Source: CAWAND01 sp963727915
GTDB lineage: Bacteria; Chloroflexota; Anaerolineae; Anaerolineales; E44-bin32
Reading direction: 5' to 3'
Assembly: GCA_963727915.1 (NCBI GenBank)
Contig: CAVSID010000002.1
Coordinates: 248,001-312,000, forward strand
Length of the DNA: 64,000 nt
In this document: positions 7,058 through 16,919 of the stretch, piece by piece
Layout of the letters: each line of letters opens with the position of its first letter
Position numbering within the stretch: position 1 is the stretch's first letter
Notes under the pieces: model-generated
What the model was told of the DNA's origin: nothing
Seen by the model: only the letters and a program-made list of their open reading frames with translations
Databases searched by the model: none
Translations under genes and position numbers: made by a program

Positions 7058-9379
7058 TTAGGGTCCGAGTTCAACTGGACATGCAAACAATCGCTTTTCT
7101 ATCACCTCGGCCTGCGACCCAACGATTTCAAACGCGCCTTGAAGACGAATATCTTCGGACGAGCTGCCTACCATGACCAGGATTCGACCGGGCTCAACCA
7201 CCAATTCCAGATCGCGGTTGTAAAAAGCCAGCAGGGCGACGGGCAGCCTGAACGTGATCTTCTTGCGCTCGCTCGGTTGAAGGGAAATTCGTGTGAAGCC
7301 CACGAGCTGTTTCACGGGCCGCGGTGAGCTCCCGAATTCATCCCGGACATAGAGTTGGACAACCTCCTCGCCGGCCACCAAGCCAGTATTGGTCACTTCA
7401 ACAGCGACCCCGACACTCTCGCTAGATGTTGCCTGGAGCCGATCTAGCGAGAAGTTGCTGTACTCGAAAGTTGTGTAACTCAGGCCGTGGCCGAAGGGAT
7501 ACAGCGGTGTCGTTCTTTCGGAAACGTAGTCTCCATACCAGTGGGATTTCATACCAGAGGGTGGGTGATTGTAGAAGATAGGCAGCTGGCCAACATGGCG
7601 TGGAAATGTGACCGGGGTCTTGCCACCTGGATTGACGTGACCAAAGAGGACATCCGCCACGGCAGTGCCGCCTTCTTCACCGGGAATCCAGGCCTCGAGG
7701 ACGGCATCTGCCTTCTCGTCAAGCCAAGGAATGGCGTAAGGTCGCCCGCTGATCAACACAGCAGCCACCGGTTTGCCAATGGCGAGCACGGCCTTGACCA
7801 AATCTTCCTGGACCCCAGGCAAGCGAAGGTGAGCACTGTCTCGGGTCTCCCCCGTGGTGCACTCGGGCGTGAGCCCGGAGCGATCACCGAGAACAAGAAT
7901 CACGGCATCGGCTCGTTGTGCAATTTCGCACGCTTCATCGAAGCCGGATATGTCCCCATCGAGGTTGTCGCAGCCCCTGGCATGCAGCACCTGAGTGTTT
8001 GGTGAGACGGCCGCTTTGATGGCTTCAAGCACCGAGACAACTTGGATCTGATGTTTGGAAACAGCACTTGTGTCGACATTCACAAACGACGAATTGGCGG
8101 GAGACTGGAAGATCATCAGCTCCATGGTGGCCGAAAATGAATAGTCCCCGAGCAGGCTGCGAGCATGATCTGCATTGGGGCCAAGAACGGCCAGCGTGCC
8201 AATGTCTTTGCGGAGCGGCAATAGCCCGTTGTTCTTGAGGAGAACCATGCTCTGACAGGCTATGTCTCGGGCCAATTTGCGCTGTTCGCTTGTTTCGAAC
8301 ACTTCGGACACACGCCCTTCGTCCACGTAAGGCTGGTCGAACAGACCCAGCTCAATCTTCTTCTGCAGATGCCGGCGGAGCGCGGCATCGAGAGTTTCGA
8401 TGTCAAGATCGCCAGCCTGAACTGCAGCCATCAGCGGCTCCCCATAGCAGACGGTTGTCGGTAGTTCCACATCGATGCCTGCGGCCAGAGCCAGACGTCC
8501 TGCCTCAGACCTATCCCCTGCGACGTTGTGAAAGCTATGGATCATCACAACAGCTTCATAGTCCGAGACGACCAGGCCGTCGAAGCCGAGTTTCTCCCTT
8601 AGGAGCTCCGTCAAGATGCGGCGCGAAGCCGCGACCAGCTCCCCGTCCACCTCGGGATAGGCGTTCATGATGCTTGCCAATCCCGCATCCTGGATTGCAG
8701 CCTGAAATGGGGCGAGCAAAACTTCGTACATTTCGTGCCAGCCGACATGGACGGGCCCACAGTTCAGCCCGCCCTGAGAGAGACTGTGCCCGATGAAGTG
8801 TTTCCCGGTCGCCATCACGCCATCGGCAAGGTCTTCCCCCTGCAGACCATGGATGTAGGCCGTACCGAATTGGCTGACCAGCAAGGGGTCTTCGCCGAAG
8901 GTCTCTTCGGTTCGTCCCCAACGTGGGTCACGGGCGACGTCGAGCACTGGCCCCAGCGCCTGGCGCGCCCCGATGGCGAGCATTTGTTGGCGGATGGTGC
9001 TGGTCATTCGTTCGGCCAACTCAGGCTGAAAAGTTGCGGCCAGGCCGAGCATCTGTGGGTACATCGTTCCACCAAGCACCATCGTCCCGGAGCAGGATTC
9101 CTCGTGAAGAATTGCTGGTATCCCCAGGCGAGTCTCTTCTACAAGAAACTTCTGAATCTGGTTGCCCGCTCTGGCCGCTGCCATAGGCTCGAGCGTCGAA
9201 GCGCCGGCGACCCTGGAGATTTGACCAATGCCAAGGCTGAGCCTTGTCTGGAACTTGTCGGGATCGAGTTTCCCGCACGTTTGCAGTTCGTATATCCAAC
9301 AAGAACCCAGTTGCGCCAACTTCTCGTCCAACGTCATTTGTGACAAGAGTCTTTCGATGGGCTGCAAAGTGGATGTCAT
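7058..9379 (-). CDS. Glycoside hydrolase family 3 beta-glycosidase (beta-xylosidase or beta-glucosidase)
   Basis: 773-residue GH3 enzyme that releases single sugars from the non-reducing end of beta-linked oligosaccharides. The order is the classic one: an N-terminal TIM barrel with RDPRWGRTEETFGEDP (about 150-165), GKHFIGHS, and the nucleophile Asp273 in LVVSDYEAV; then an alpha/beta sandwich from about residue 380; then a C-terminal Fn3-like domain (EVTNTGLVAGEEVVQLYVRD). There is no signal peptide, so it should act in the cytoplasm on imported oligosaccharides. It sits 59 bases before xylA in the operon, which favours xylo-oligosaccharides. GH3 specificity cannot be read from sequence alone. 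Confidence 0.9.
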   Translation of the reverse strand: MTSTLQPIERLLSQMTLDEKLAQLGSCWIYELQTCGKLDPDKFQTRLSLGIGQISRVAGASTLEPMAAARAGNQIQKFLVEETRLGIPAILHEESCSGTMVLGGTMYPQMLGLAATFQPELAERMTSTIRQQMLAIGARQALGPVLDVARDPRWGRTEETFGEDPLLVSQFGTAYIHGLQGEDLADGVMATGKHFIGHSLSQGGLNCGPVHVGWHEMYEVLLAPFQAAIQDAGLASIMNAYPEVDGELVAASRRILTELLREKLGFDGLVVSDYEAVVMIHSFHNVAGDRSEAGRLALAAGIDVELPTTVCYGEPLMAAVQAGDLDIETLDAALRRHLQKKIELGLFDQPYVDEGRVSEVFETSEQRKLARDIACQSMVLLKNNGLLPLRKDIGTLAVLGPNADHARSLLGDYSFSATMELMIFQSPANSSFVNVDTSAVSKHQIQVVSVLEAIKAAVSPNTQVLHARGCDNLDGDISGFDEACEIAQRADAVILVLGDRSGLTPECTTGETRDSAHLRLPGVQEDLVKAVLAIGKPVAAVLISGRPYAIPWLDEKADAVLEAWIPGEEGGTAVADVLFGHVNPGGKTPVTFPRHVGQLPIFYNHPPSGMKSHWYGDYVSERTTPLYPFGHGLSYTTFEYSNFSLDRLQATSSESVGVAVEVTNTGLVAGEEVVQLYVRDEFGSSPRPVKQLVGFTRISLQPSERKKITFRLPVALLAFYNRDLELVVEPGRILVMVGSSSEDIRLQGAFEIVGSQAEVIEKRLFACPVELGP

Positions 9380-9474
9380 GAAACCTCTCTGTCAGGACTT
9401 GTATCGCACCACATATGTTTCGAGTCTCCGGAACGTATCTGAGTGCGCCATGAGCCAGGGCGGCAAGGTAATAT

Positions 9475-9490
9475 CGTCTCGGCAGAGACG
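9475..9490 (-). terminator. Hairpin between the GH1 and GH3 genes
   Basis: CGTCTC at 9475-9480 and GAGACG at 9485-9490 form a perfect six-base stem with a four-base loop, just after the GH1 stop codon at 9494. On the transcript it is followed by ATATTACC, with no real U-run. It is more likely an RNA processing or stability hairpin than a full terminator, since the operon continues into GH3. Confidence 0.35.
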
Positions 9491-9493
9491 GCG

Positions 9494-10849
9494 CTATGTA
9501 TCGATTTGGATACCGTTCCCTATTATCACTTCTCGGTACCATTTCGAACTTGATTTTGGAATTCTGCGTTGGGTGTCAAAGTCGACAAAGACGAGCCCGA
9601 ATCGTTTGGAATACCCAAAGGCCCATTCGAAGTTATCAAGCAAAGACCAGGCGAAGTACCCATGGACCGGGACCCCGTTCTGGATGGCCTTCTGAACCAT
9701 TTCTAGATGACGTTTGATGTAATCCAGCCGGGCAGGATCATCTACATGCCCGTCTCGATCCACCTCGTCCGCAAAGGCGGCACCGTTTTCTGTGATGTAG
9801 ATCGCAGGGAACTCGTAGTCAAAGTGCAGCCGCCCCAAGATGTTGTACAAGCCCTGCGGGTAGACTTCCCAACCCATATCGGTGATCTCGTCGCTTGGGA
9901 AGACGGTACGAGGCTCATTGTCCGCTTCACTGATTTCGGTTGACCTGGCAATCCCACGTGCGTAGTAATTGACACCCAGGAAGTCAACAGGTACAGCGAT
10001 TAAATCCAAATCCCCCGCTTTGACGCATTCCATGGGATTGCCAAAGCCGGTGGTGATGTCCATTGGATAACCGCGCCCAACCAGGGGATCCAAGAACCAT
10101 CGGTTGAGATAGCCATCAACCCAAGCGGATTCCTTCCTGTCCGCAGCGCTTGGGGAGGCCGGTTCTTGTGGAGAAAGATTCAGCGTGATACCAATATCTG
10201 CGTCTGAGCAATTGGAGCGAATGACCGGCACAGCCTTCCCATGTGCGAGCAGCAGGTGGTGGGAGGCAGCCAAGGCCTCTGCCAGATCGGTATGACCGGG
10301 AGCGTGACGTCCGTCCCGATAGCCGACAAACGCGCTGACCCAAGGTTCGTTCAAGGTGATCCACTTTTCAACCCGATCCCCCAATGCTCGGCTGACAACA
10401 TCGGCATACTCGGCGAACGCGTCCACGACCTTACGCGCCGGCCACCCGCCTTCGTCTTGCAGAGCCTGGGGCAGGTCCCAGTGGTAAAGAGTGATGTAGG
10501 GGACGATTCCGGCTTCGAGCAGCGAATCCACGAGCCGGCTGTAGAAGTCAATCCCGGCCAGATTGATGTCTCCCCGACCTTCCGGCAGGATTCGCGGCCA
10601 GGCGATCGAGAAACGATACGCTTTCAAGCCCATTTCCTTCATCAGGGCCGCATCTTCACGCCAGCGATGATAGTGGTCACAGGCGACATCACCGGTGTCG
10701 CCATTCGAGACCATGCCTGGGGTATGGCTGAAGCGATCCCAAATGCTTTCGCCTTTGCCATCCTCATTCCAAGCGCCCTCGATCTGATAGGCGGCCGTCG
10801 CAGCCCCCCATACAAAATCTCGCGGGAACGTGTGAATAGATTGGCTCAC
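9494..10849 (-). CDS. Glycoside hydrolase family 1 beta-glucosidase
   Basis: 451 residues, the normal length for bacterial GH1. The N-terminus FPRDFVWGAATAAYQIEGAW is diagnostic, the acid/base Glu168 lies in TLNEPW, and the nucleophile Glu354 lies in ITENG. SLLDNFEWAFGY near 402-413 forms the aglycone side of the pocket. It has no signal peptide, so it cleaves imported cellobiose or related disaccharides inside the cell. It is followed by 114 non-coding bases before GH3 and preceded by cellobiose phosphorylase 15 bases upstream, so cellobiose could be processed both hydrolytically and phosphorolytically. The frame is intact. Confidence 0.93.
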   Translation of the reverse strand: MSQSIHTFPRDFVWGAATAAYQIEGAWNEDGKGESIWDRFSHTPGMVSNGDTGDVACDHYHRWREDAALMKEMGLKAYRFSIAWPRILPEGRGDINLAGIDFYSRLVDSLLEAGIVPYITLYHWDLPQALQDEGGWPARKVVDAFAEYADVVSRALGDRVEKWITLNEPWVSAFVGYRDGRHAPGHTDLAEALAASHHLLLAHGKAVPVIRSNCSDADIGITLNLSPQEPASPSAADRKESAWVDGYLNRWFLDPLVGRGYPMDITTGFGNPMECVKAGDLDLIAVPVDFLGVNYYARGIARSTEISEADNEPRTVFPSDEITDMGWEVYPQGLYNILGRLHFDYEFPAIYITENGAAFADEVDRDGHVDDPARLDYIKRHLEMVQKAIQNGVPVHGYFAWSLLDNFEWAFGYSKRFGLVFVDFDTQRRIPKSSSKWYREVIIGNGIQIDT

Positions 10850-10864
10850 TGGTCCTATCTCCTA

Positions 10865-13328
10865 TCAACCCAACCAGGCCTGGATCTGTAACCGGCTCAC
10901 CCCATCGGGAGGCAGCGGAAGAACAGTTCCTTTGATCGGTGTCCCATCCACGAGCAATTGGATTGTGTTGCCGGGTCCCTTTCGCTTCACATCGATGTCA
11001 TAGTGGACACCTCGAAAAAGGCGCTCTGCTTGGAATCCATTCCAGCCCGTGGGAATGACCGGTGCGACTTGCAGGCCATCGTAGGTTGGACGGATCCCCA
11101 GAATCCACTGCGTAATGGCGACATAGTTCCAGGCTGCGGTGCCTGTCAGCCAGGAATTTTTGGCCTCACCATGGGTGAGTGCATCTTTGCCCGCAATCAT
11201 CTGGGCGTAGACATAAGGTTCGCATTTGTGAAGTTGGCCGAGTGCCTCACGCGCCGAAGGATTGATTCGCAGGTAATAGTCGTGGGCAACATCCCCCCGG
11301 CCGATCATGGACTCGGCGATCATGATCCATGGGTTGGTATGGCAAAAGACCCCGGCATTCTCTTTGAAACCAGGTGGGTAAGATGAAATTTCACCCAAAT
11401 GCAAGTAGTACCTACTGAAAGCTGGTTGCACAAGGACAATACCGTGCGGAGTTGCGAGATGCTCGGCTACCGCGTCTAGCGCCTGGATGGCGTGGCCGTC
11501 GTCGATGCCCAGACCTGCCATCACACATATTCCTTGGGGCTCGATGAAGATCTGGCCCTCGTCGTTCTTTGTTGAGCCAAGTACGCAGCCAAAGCTGTCA
11601 AAGGCTCGGCGGAACCAGGCGCCGTCCCACCCGGCGGACCATGTGGCTGTCTCCATCGCCTGTGCGGCCCTCGAAAACTCGTCTGCCCGTTGGGTGTCTC
11701 CCATGTGGTCGGCGATATCCCTCATCTCCTTGGAGGCCAGCACGAACAATCCGGCGATAAAGACGCTTTCGGCGACCGTGCCTTCATTGTTCGACGTGGT
11801 TTGAAATGACTCCCCTGGCTCATCCGAGAAACAGTTCAGGTTAAGGCAATCGTTCCAATCTGCTCGGCCGATCAGGGGTAAGCCATGCGGGCCGCGTCGC
11901 TCGAGCGTGTACTGGATCGAACGCCTCAAGTGGCCGATGAGTGGTTCTTCCGTGCCGCGCTGGTTGGCGTACTGGACTGGCTCATCGAGGATGCCCCAAT
12001 CGCCGGTTTCCTTGAGATAGGCCGCAACTGACAGCACGATCCAAAGGGGATCATCATTGAAGCCCCCGCCCAAGTCGTCGTTGCCCCGCTTGGTCAATGG
12101 CTGATACTGGTGGTACGCGCCGCCACTGGGCAGCTGTGTGGCGGCAAGATCTAGAATCCGTTCCCGTGCTCTGTCGGGCAGGAACGGCATGAGCCCGAGC
12201 AAGTCCTGGTTCGAAGTCACGGAAGCCGATCCCGCGCCCAATCCCCGACTCGAAATACGAGGCGGAGCGCGACAGTCTGAAGTTGACCATCACCTGATAG
12301 GCATTCCAAGTATTGACCATGCGATTGGTGTGGGAGTTCGGAGTCGTAACCTGGAACCGGTTGAGCAAGCTGCCCCAATGCTGGCGCATTGACTTGAACG
12401 CGTCTTCCACCTGATCCGGTTGCAGATACCGATGGATAGTCGACGTCACTCCGCGCTTGTTGATGACCTGCGAATCCGGAGGATCGAATTTGGCGTCAGG
12501 CGGGTTTTCGAAATAGCCAAGGACGAAAATGATCTTCTTGCGCTCTCCGGCGTCCAATTGGATGCCCGCCTGGAGGGCTCCAATCGGTTGCCAACCATGC
12601 GCGATCGAGCCGGTCAACTGGCCCGCCTCGACCGCAGACGGCGAATCCCAGCCCCGATTGGGTCCCAGGAAGGCCTCGCGTTGCGTATCAAAGCCGACGA
12701 CAGATTCGGAACAGGCCAGGTAGGAGAAATGGTTCCGTCGTTCCCGATATTCGGACTTATGGAAGATGACGCCGTCAGCAACCTCCACTTCGCCTACGGA
12801 AAGATTGCGCTGGTAGTTGGTGGCGTCGTCCAAAGCGTCCCACAGATTGAACTCCACAGCCGAGAACACCGATAGCTGGATGGCGGTATCCCCGAGATTG
12901 GAGAGCGTAAGGTCCCAGATCTCAAGGTTCTCCTCCAGCGGGACGAAGTATCTTGTCGATGCTTCTATTCCGAACAACTTTGAACGGATGGTGGTGTATC
13001 CCATGCCATGCCGGCATTCATATTCGTCCAGGGGGGTGCGCGTCGGTTGCCATGAGGGTGACCAAAACTGAGCCGCGTTCGGATTCGTAGGCGGACCGTC
13101 GAGGCGTAGGTAAATGTAGCGCCCACATGTATCCAAGGGCGCGTCGTTGTAACGATATCGGGTCAGACGCCGCAGCCGGGCATCTTTGTAGAAGGAGTAA
13201 CCGCCGGCCGTGTTGGAGATGAGGCCGGTGAAGTCATGCGCGCCGAGGTAGTTGATCCACGGCAATGGCGTATCCGGGCGCTCAATCACATACTCCCGGT
13301 GCTCATCGTCAAAGTGACCATAACGCAT
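10865..13328 (-). CDS. Cellobiose phosphorylase, GH94 (one frameshift)
   Basis: Cleaves cellobiose with phosphate to glucose 1-phosphate and glucose, saving ATP. The start RYGHFDDEHREYVI and the segments SLISNTAGGYSFYKD-like, ECRHGMGYT, EYRERRNHFSY, RSASYFESGIGRG, YHQYQPLTKRG and IGRADWNDCLNLNCF (catalytic Asp) follow the characterised clostridial enzymes closely. The ATG at 13328 follows GAGG. An extra base near 12214 breaks the frame between GFRD and NQDLLG; both halves align in order, giving about 820 residues. It overlaps nothing and is co-directional with the ABC permeases, consistent with phosphorolysis of imported cellobiose. Confidence 0.92.
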
Positions 13329-13350
13329 AGTGCCTCGATATCTATCTCTT

Positions 13351-14197
13351 CTATTCCTTGATTGCACCCAGGGCTATGCCGCTGACGATGTAGCGCGAGA
13401 AGATGGCGTAGATGATGATGATCGGGACGACGGTAATGGCCAGTCCTAGGTAGATGGCGCCATACTCGGTGCGATACACGTCGCCGCGCATGGTTTGCAC
13501 GAGCATCGGCAGGGTGTACTTCTTTATGGATGAAATCAGGATGAACGGGGTGAAGAAGTTGTTCCATGAGGCTGACGAAGGCAAAGATGCCCATGGTGGC
13601 CGCTCCGGGAACGGCCAGGGGCAGCATGATCAGGTGAAAGATCCCCAGCTCGCCGGCACCGTCAATCCTGGCCGCATCGATCAAGTCCTGGATCAACATC
13701 GACTCGAAATACTGCTTGCCAAAGAACACGGCACCAGCATTGGCTATGAGGGGCAAGATGAGCGAGGCGTAATTGTCGGTGAGCCCGAGGGTGGACATAA
13801 AGCGATAGAAACCTATGATGGATAGCTGCATGGGGATCATGACTAGAACGATGATGAAGTTGGAGAACAACTTTCTCCCCTTGAACTCATAGACAACCAG
13901 GCCATAGGCCGTGAGCATTGAAAAGTAGACTGTGACGAGCGTCGAAGCGACGGCTAGAAACAGGCTATTCGCGAAGCCTCTCGGCATGTCCAAGCCCCTG
14001 CCGATCAAGATCCCGTAATTTTCGAGGGCATGCGTGCTGGGCAAGAGGCTGATTCCCTGTTGAATCTCAGTTGTTGACCGGGTCGCGTTCACGATCAACA
14101 TCCAAATTGGGAGAACCGTGATGGCTAAAAGAAGGATCAGGAAGATGTAGACGAGCACGCGGAACACGTAGGTGCCGAATTTATATTGGTTGATCAT
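13351..14197 (-). CDS. ABC sugar transporter permease, MalG/CUT1 type (one frameshift)
   Basis: Inner-membrane permease subunit for oligosaccharide import. The N-terminal membrane helix VLVYIFLILLLAITVLPIW is followed by further helices and the EAA loop, DAARIDGAGELGIFHLIMLPLAVPG, which docks on the ATPase. An extra base near 13571 splits the frame. The second piece restores SWNNFFTPFILI and the typical CUT1 C-terminus ending in GAIKE at 13351, for about 281 residues. The ATG overlaps the TGA of the upstream permease gene (ATGA), indicating translational coupling. No ABC ATPase gene is in this locus, so a shared MsmK/UgpC-like ATPase encoded elsewhere is likely. Confidence 0.9.
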
Positions 14198-15154
14198 GAT
14201 AGCGGCCTCTGACTGGTCCTTCTCTTGAAGCGCCTCGAGTCCTTCTGGTCCCCGTCGCCCGTATCCCGATCGCGCAGGAAATAGAAGATTCCCAGGGCAC
14301 AGATGCTGGTCATGATAAATACCATCACGCCCACCGAAGATGCTGCCCCGATGTGGCCCTGGCTGCTAGCAAACTTCATATACATCAAGATGTTGTTGGT
14401 TTGAATCGAACTCAATGGTGAGCCTCGGCCATCTGTCAAAAGGAATGGGATGTCGAACATTTGCATGCCGCCCACGAGCGATGTCACAAAGATGAAGATG
14501 AGGATGGGTTTGAGCAATGGCAGGGTGATGTGCCTGAACATCTGCCAGTCGGTTCCGCCGTCGACCATGGCTGCTTCATAGAGGTGGATTGGTATGGAGG
14601 TCATGCCTGCCATGAGGATGATTGCCGTTTGGCCAAACCACATCCACCACTGGATGAAAATCACCAGCCCGCGCGTGATCCAGACATTCTCCAGGAATCG
14701 CATGGATTCGGCCAAGAAACCTAACCTGACCAGTAGTTGGTTGGCCGGGCCATAGTAATCAAACAATGCATGAAATAAGGCCGCCACGGCGGCCGGCACC
14801 AGCAGGTTCGGCAAGAAAGAACAAAGCGCGCCATACCCCGACGGCCCTGATCCTCAGCCGGGCGCTGGTGAACAAGATGGACAACAACATGGCGATGCCG
14901 ATCTGAGGGATGAAATTCAGCAACCAGATCAACCAAGTGTTACCAACTGCCCGCACAAAGACGATATCGGCAAACAGGCGCTGGAAGTTGGCCAAGCCGG
15001 TGAACTTGCTCGTACTGGACATCAATGTGGTGTTTGTGAAACTGAGGGCCAGCGTTTCGTAGACAGGGTATAGGCCAAAGATGAGAAAGCCAATGACGAA
15101 AGGCGCAAGAAACACGTAACCGTAGTAACTGCTCCGAAACTTGGCTTGATTCAT
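14194..15154 (-). CDS. ABC sugar transporter permease, MalF/CUT1 type (one frameshift)
   Basis: Partner permease with about six membrane helices: YYGYVFLAPFVIGFLIFGLYP at the N-terminus and the EAA loop YEAAMVDGGTDWQMFRHITLPLLKP near the C-terminal third. One extra base near 14813 separates the two pieces; removing it joins LFFLPNLLVPAAVAALF and gives about 320 residues. The gene follows the binding-protein gene after a 120-base gap that holds a strong stem-loop, and ends in a four-base overlap with the second permease. It imports the same sugar as its neighbours, inferred to be cello- or xylo-oligosaccharides. Confidence 0.9.
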
Positions 15155-15216
15155 ATTGACCTCGAGTTCTCGGTACCCCTGAGCTCAAAAGACGGGACCG
15201 TGTGGTCGAGTGATGG

Positions 15217-15256
15217 GGGTGGGTCGGGCCATCACGGATGATAGCCTGACCCACCC
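15217..15256 (-). promoter_or_regulatory. Stem-loop between binding-protein and permease genes
   Basis: GGGTGGGTC at 15217-15225 pairs perfectly with GACCCACCC at 15248-15256, with extra GGC/AGCC pairing in the loop. No U-run follows on the minus strand. Such intercistronic hairpins in sugar ABC operons protect the upstream message, so that binding protein is made in excess over permease. That role is inferred here. Confidence 0.55.
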
Positions 15257-15274
15257 TTCATTGGTGGATAGGAA

Positions 15275-16738
15275 CTACTGTACCGGCGGGGCGGGGATGG
15301 TTAGATCGGGAAATTCATTCCGAACGGCATCCAGCCACGTCGACCACATTTCTGCTTCGGTAGTCGTCCCGCTGAGGTAGGCGGCCAGCGGGTCATTGAG
15401 GGCGCGCTGAATGGCGTCGTCAGAGCCGGTCAACAATGCGCCATTTACGCTCGGAGCTGCCTTGGCGAAGGCTCCGTAGGAGTTTTCTCCGCCGAGGAAC
15501 TCGGACAAGGTGGAGTTGTCGAAGCTGCTCGTAATCTTATCGACCACCACCTGACTGGAGACGAAGTCGCCAGCTGCCTGAGCCTGGTCATCGGGCGTGT
15601 TTGGATCGATGGCCTTGAGGTACTCATTGGTGTAAACACCGGTTGCCCAATTGGTCAGGTTCTGTTCGTCCAGCGCGACGAACTTGACGAATTCGGTCGC
15701 CAGCTCACTATTCGGGCTGCCCTTGAGGACACCAACCCATGTGCCGCCCCACTGGTAGGACAGCGGACCGTTGATCATGGCCCAGTCACCGCCGGTGCCG
15801 GCCCCACCTGATGCGGGGACGGAGTTGGGGCTTAAGACATAGGGAAGACCCCACGTGGGGAGGAAGTAGCTGAAGACCTTCTTGGGGGTGCCGTTGGCAT
15901 CCACAAGAGTGTCATTCATGCCGGCAAACCAGCCTTCCGTCCACTGTGTCGCCCCAGATTCGTAGCCATTGTCGCGCATCAGTTTGGCGAAATGGACGTA
16001 CTCCACGATCTTGGGGTCAATCACCAAAGTGTCGTTGACAACCCATGGCTGGGAGCGATTGGAGAGGAAGGGCGTAAAGAGCTCGGCGCCGGTTCCAACC
16101 GTGTAGTAGTCGCCTGTGCCGCAGGCCTTGATCTTGGCGGCCGTTTCAAGGAACTTGTCCATATCGGCGACCATGGCCTGAACCGCAACCGGATCATCGG
16201 TGCCCAGGCATTCTTTCGCGATACTACGTCGATAGAAGAATGCTCCCGGGGTGGCCTGGTAGGAGTACGCCCTGGTCTCACCGTTGAAGGTGCCGACCTG
16301 AACCACATTTTGGTAGGTCTTCAGGGTTTCGGTCAGAGGCAGAAGCGAGTTCAAGTTGGCCAGCAGATCCGACTCAACCCACTCTTTGACGAACGCGGCT
16401 TCCAGCGCAACCACATCGGGAGAGTCAGAGGTGCCGGCGGCTGCCTTCACCTTGGTTTGATACTCGCCGTTTGTCATCGGGATCAAGGTGTAGTTGACCG
16501 TCACCCCAGGGTGGACACCCTCAAACGCTATCGCCATGGTCCTTAGTTCGGCGGTGAACGACCACACGTTGAGGGTGCCGGTAAGATCCGCTGGGGCGGC
16601 TGTGTTAGCGGCCGCAGGGGGTTGAGTGGCTTCGCCTCCTGCCGGAGGTGCAGGTGTTGCTGGGGCGCCACCGCATGCAACCAACAGCATGCTGGCAACC
16701 ATAACAAAGCTTAGGGCAGATATTGCGGACTTGCGCAT
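15275..16738 (-). CDS. Sugar ABC transporter substrate-binding lipoprotein
   Basis: About 487 residues from the ATG at 16738, which is preceded by AGAAGGAGAAGG; an upstream in-frame start at 16813 lacks this. A lipoprotein signal ends in the lipobox MLLVACGG near residue 21, followed by a Pro/Ala/Gly-rich linker, as usual for extracytoplasmic binding proteins of Gram-positive-like or monoderm cells. The rest has the CUT1 solute-binding pattern (GTLNVWSF; GVTVNYTLIPM; SPDVVALEAAFV; EFVKFVALDEQN). It is the first structural gene after the LacI regulator. The inferred ligand is a cello- or xylo-oligosaccharide. The frame is intact. Confidence 0.9.
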   Translation of the reverse strand: MRKSAISALSFVMVASMLLVACGGAPATPAPPAGGEATQPPAAANTAAPADLTGTLNVWSFTAELRTMAIAFEGVHPGVTVNYTLIPMTNGEYQTKVKAAAGTSDSPDVVALEAAFVKEWVESDLLANLNSLLPLTETLKTYQNVVQVGTFNGETRAYSYQATPGAFFYRRSIAKECLGTDDPVAVQAMVADMDKFLETAAKIKACGTGDYYTVGTGAELFTPFLSNRSQPWVVNDTLVIDPKIVEYVHFAKLMRDNGYESGATQWTEGWFAGMNDTLVDANGTPKKVFSYFLPTWGLPYVLSPNSVPASGGAGTGGDWAMINGPLSYQWGGTWVGVLKGSPNSELATEFVKFVALDEQNLTNWATGVYTNEYLKAIDPNTPDDQAQAAGDFVSSQVVVDKITSSFDNSTLSEFLGGENSYGAFAKAAPSVNGALLTGSDDAIQRALNDPLAAYLSGTTTEAEMWSTWLDAVRNEFPDLTIPAPPVQ

Positions 16739-16765
16739 CTTCCTTCTCCTTCGTATGCTCTGGGT

Positions 16766-16832
16766 GGAGAGAAATCTCCGTTTGAGTGTGCAGGTCTTCC
16801 TTCGTCTGGTCAAGGCAGAAGTGAAGACCTGC
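16766..16832 (-). promoter_or_regulatory. Structured 5' leader of the binding-protein gene
   Basis: Two perfect inverted repeats lie upstream of the start codon at 16738. GGAGA-gaaa-TCTCC is at 16766-16779, and a ten-base pair GCAGGTCTTC (16790-16799) / GAAGACCTGC (16823-16832) has a 23-base loop. They could stabilise the message or be operator sites. No known riboswitch consensus is apparent. Confidence 0.4.
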
Positions 16833-16919
16833 GCATTTCATTCCAGTTCTTCAGCCTCACCTCCCTTGGTTGTTGGGTTGACTTCATTACTCACAGAATC
16901 GAAGCCAACGGTGATTGAA

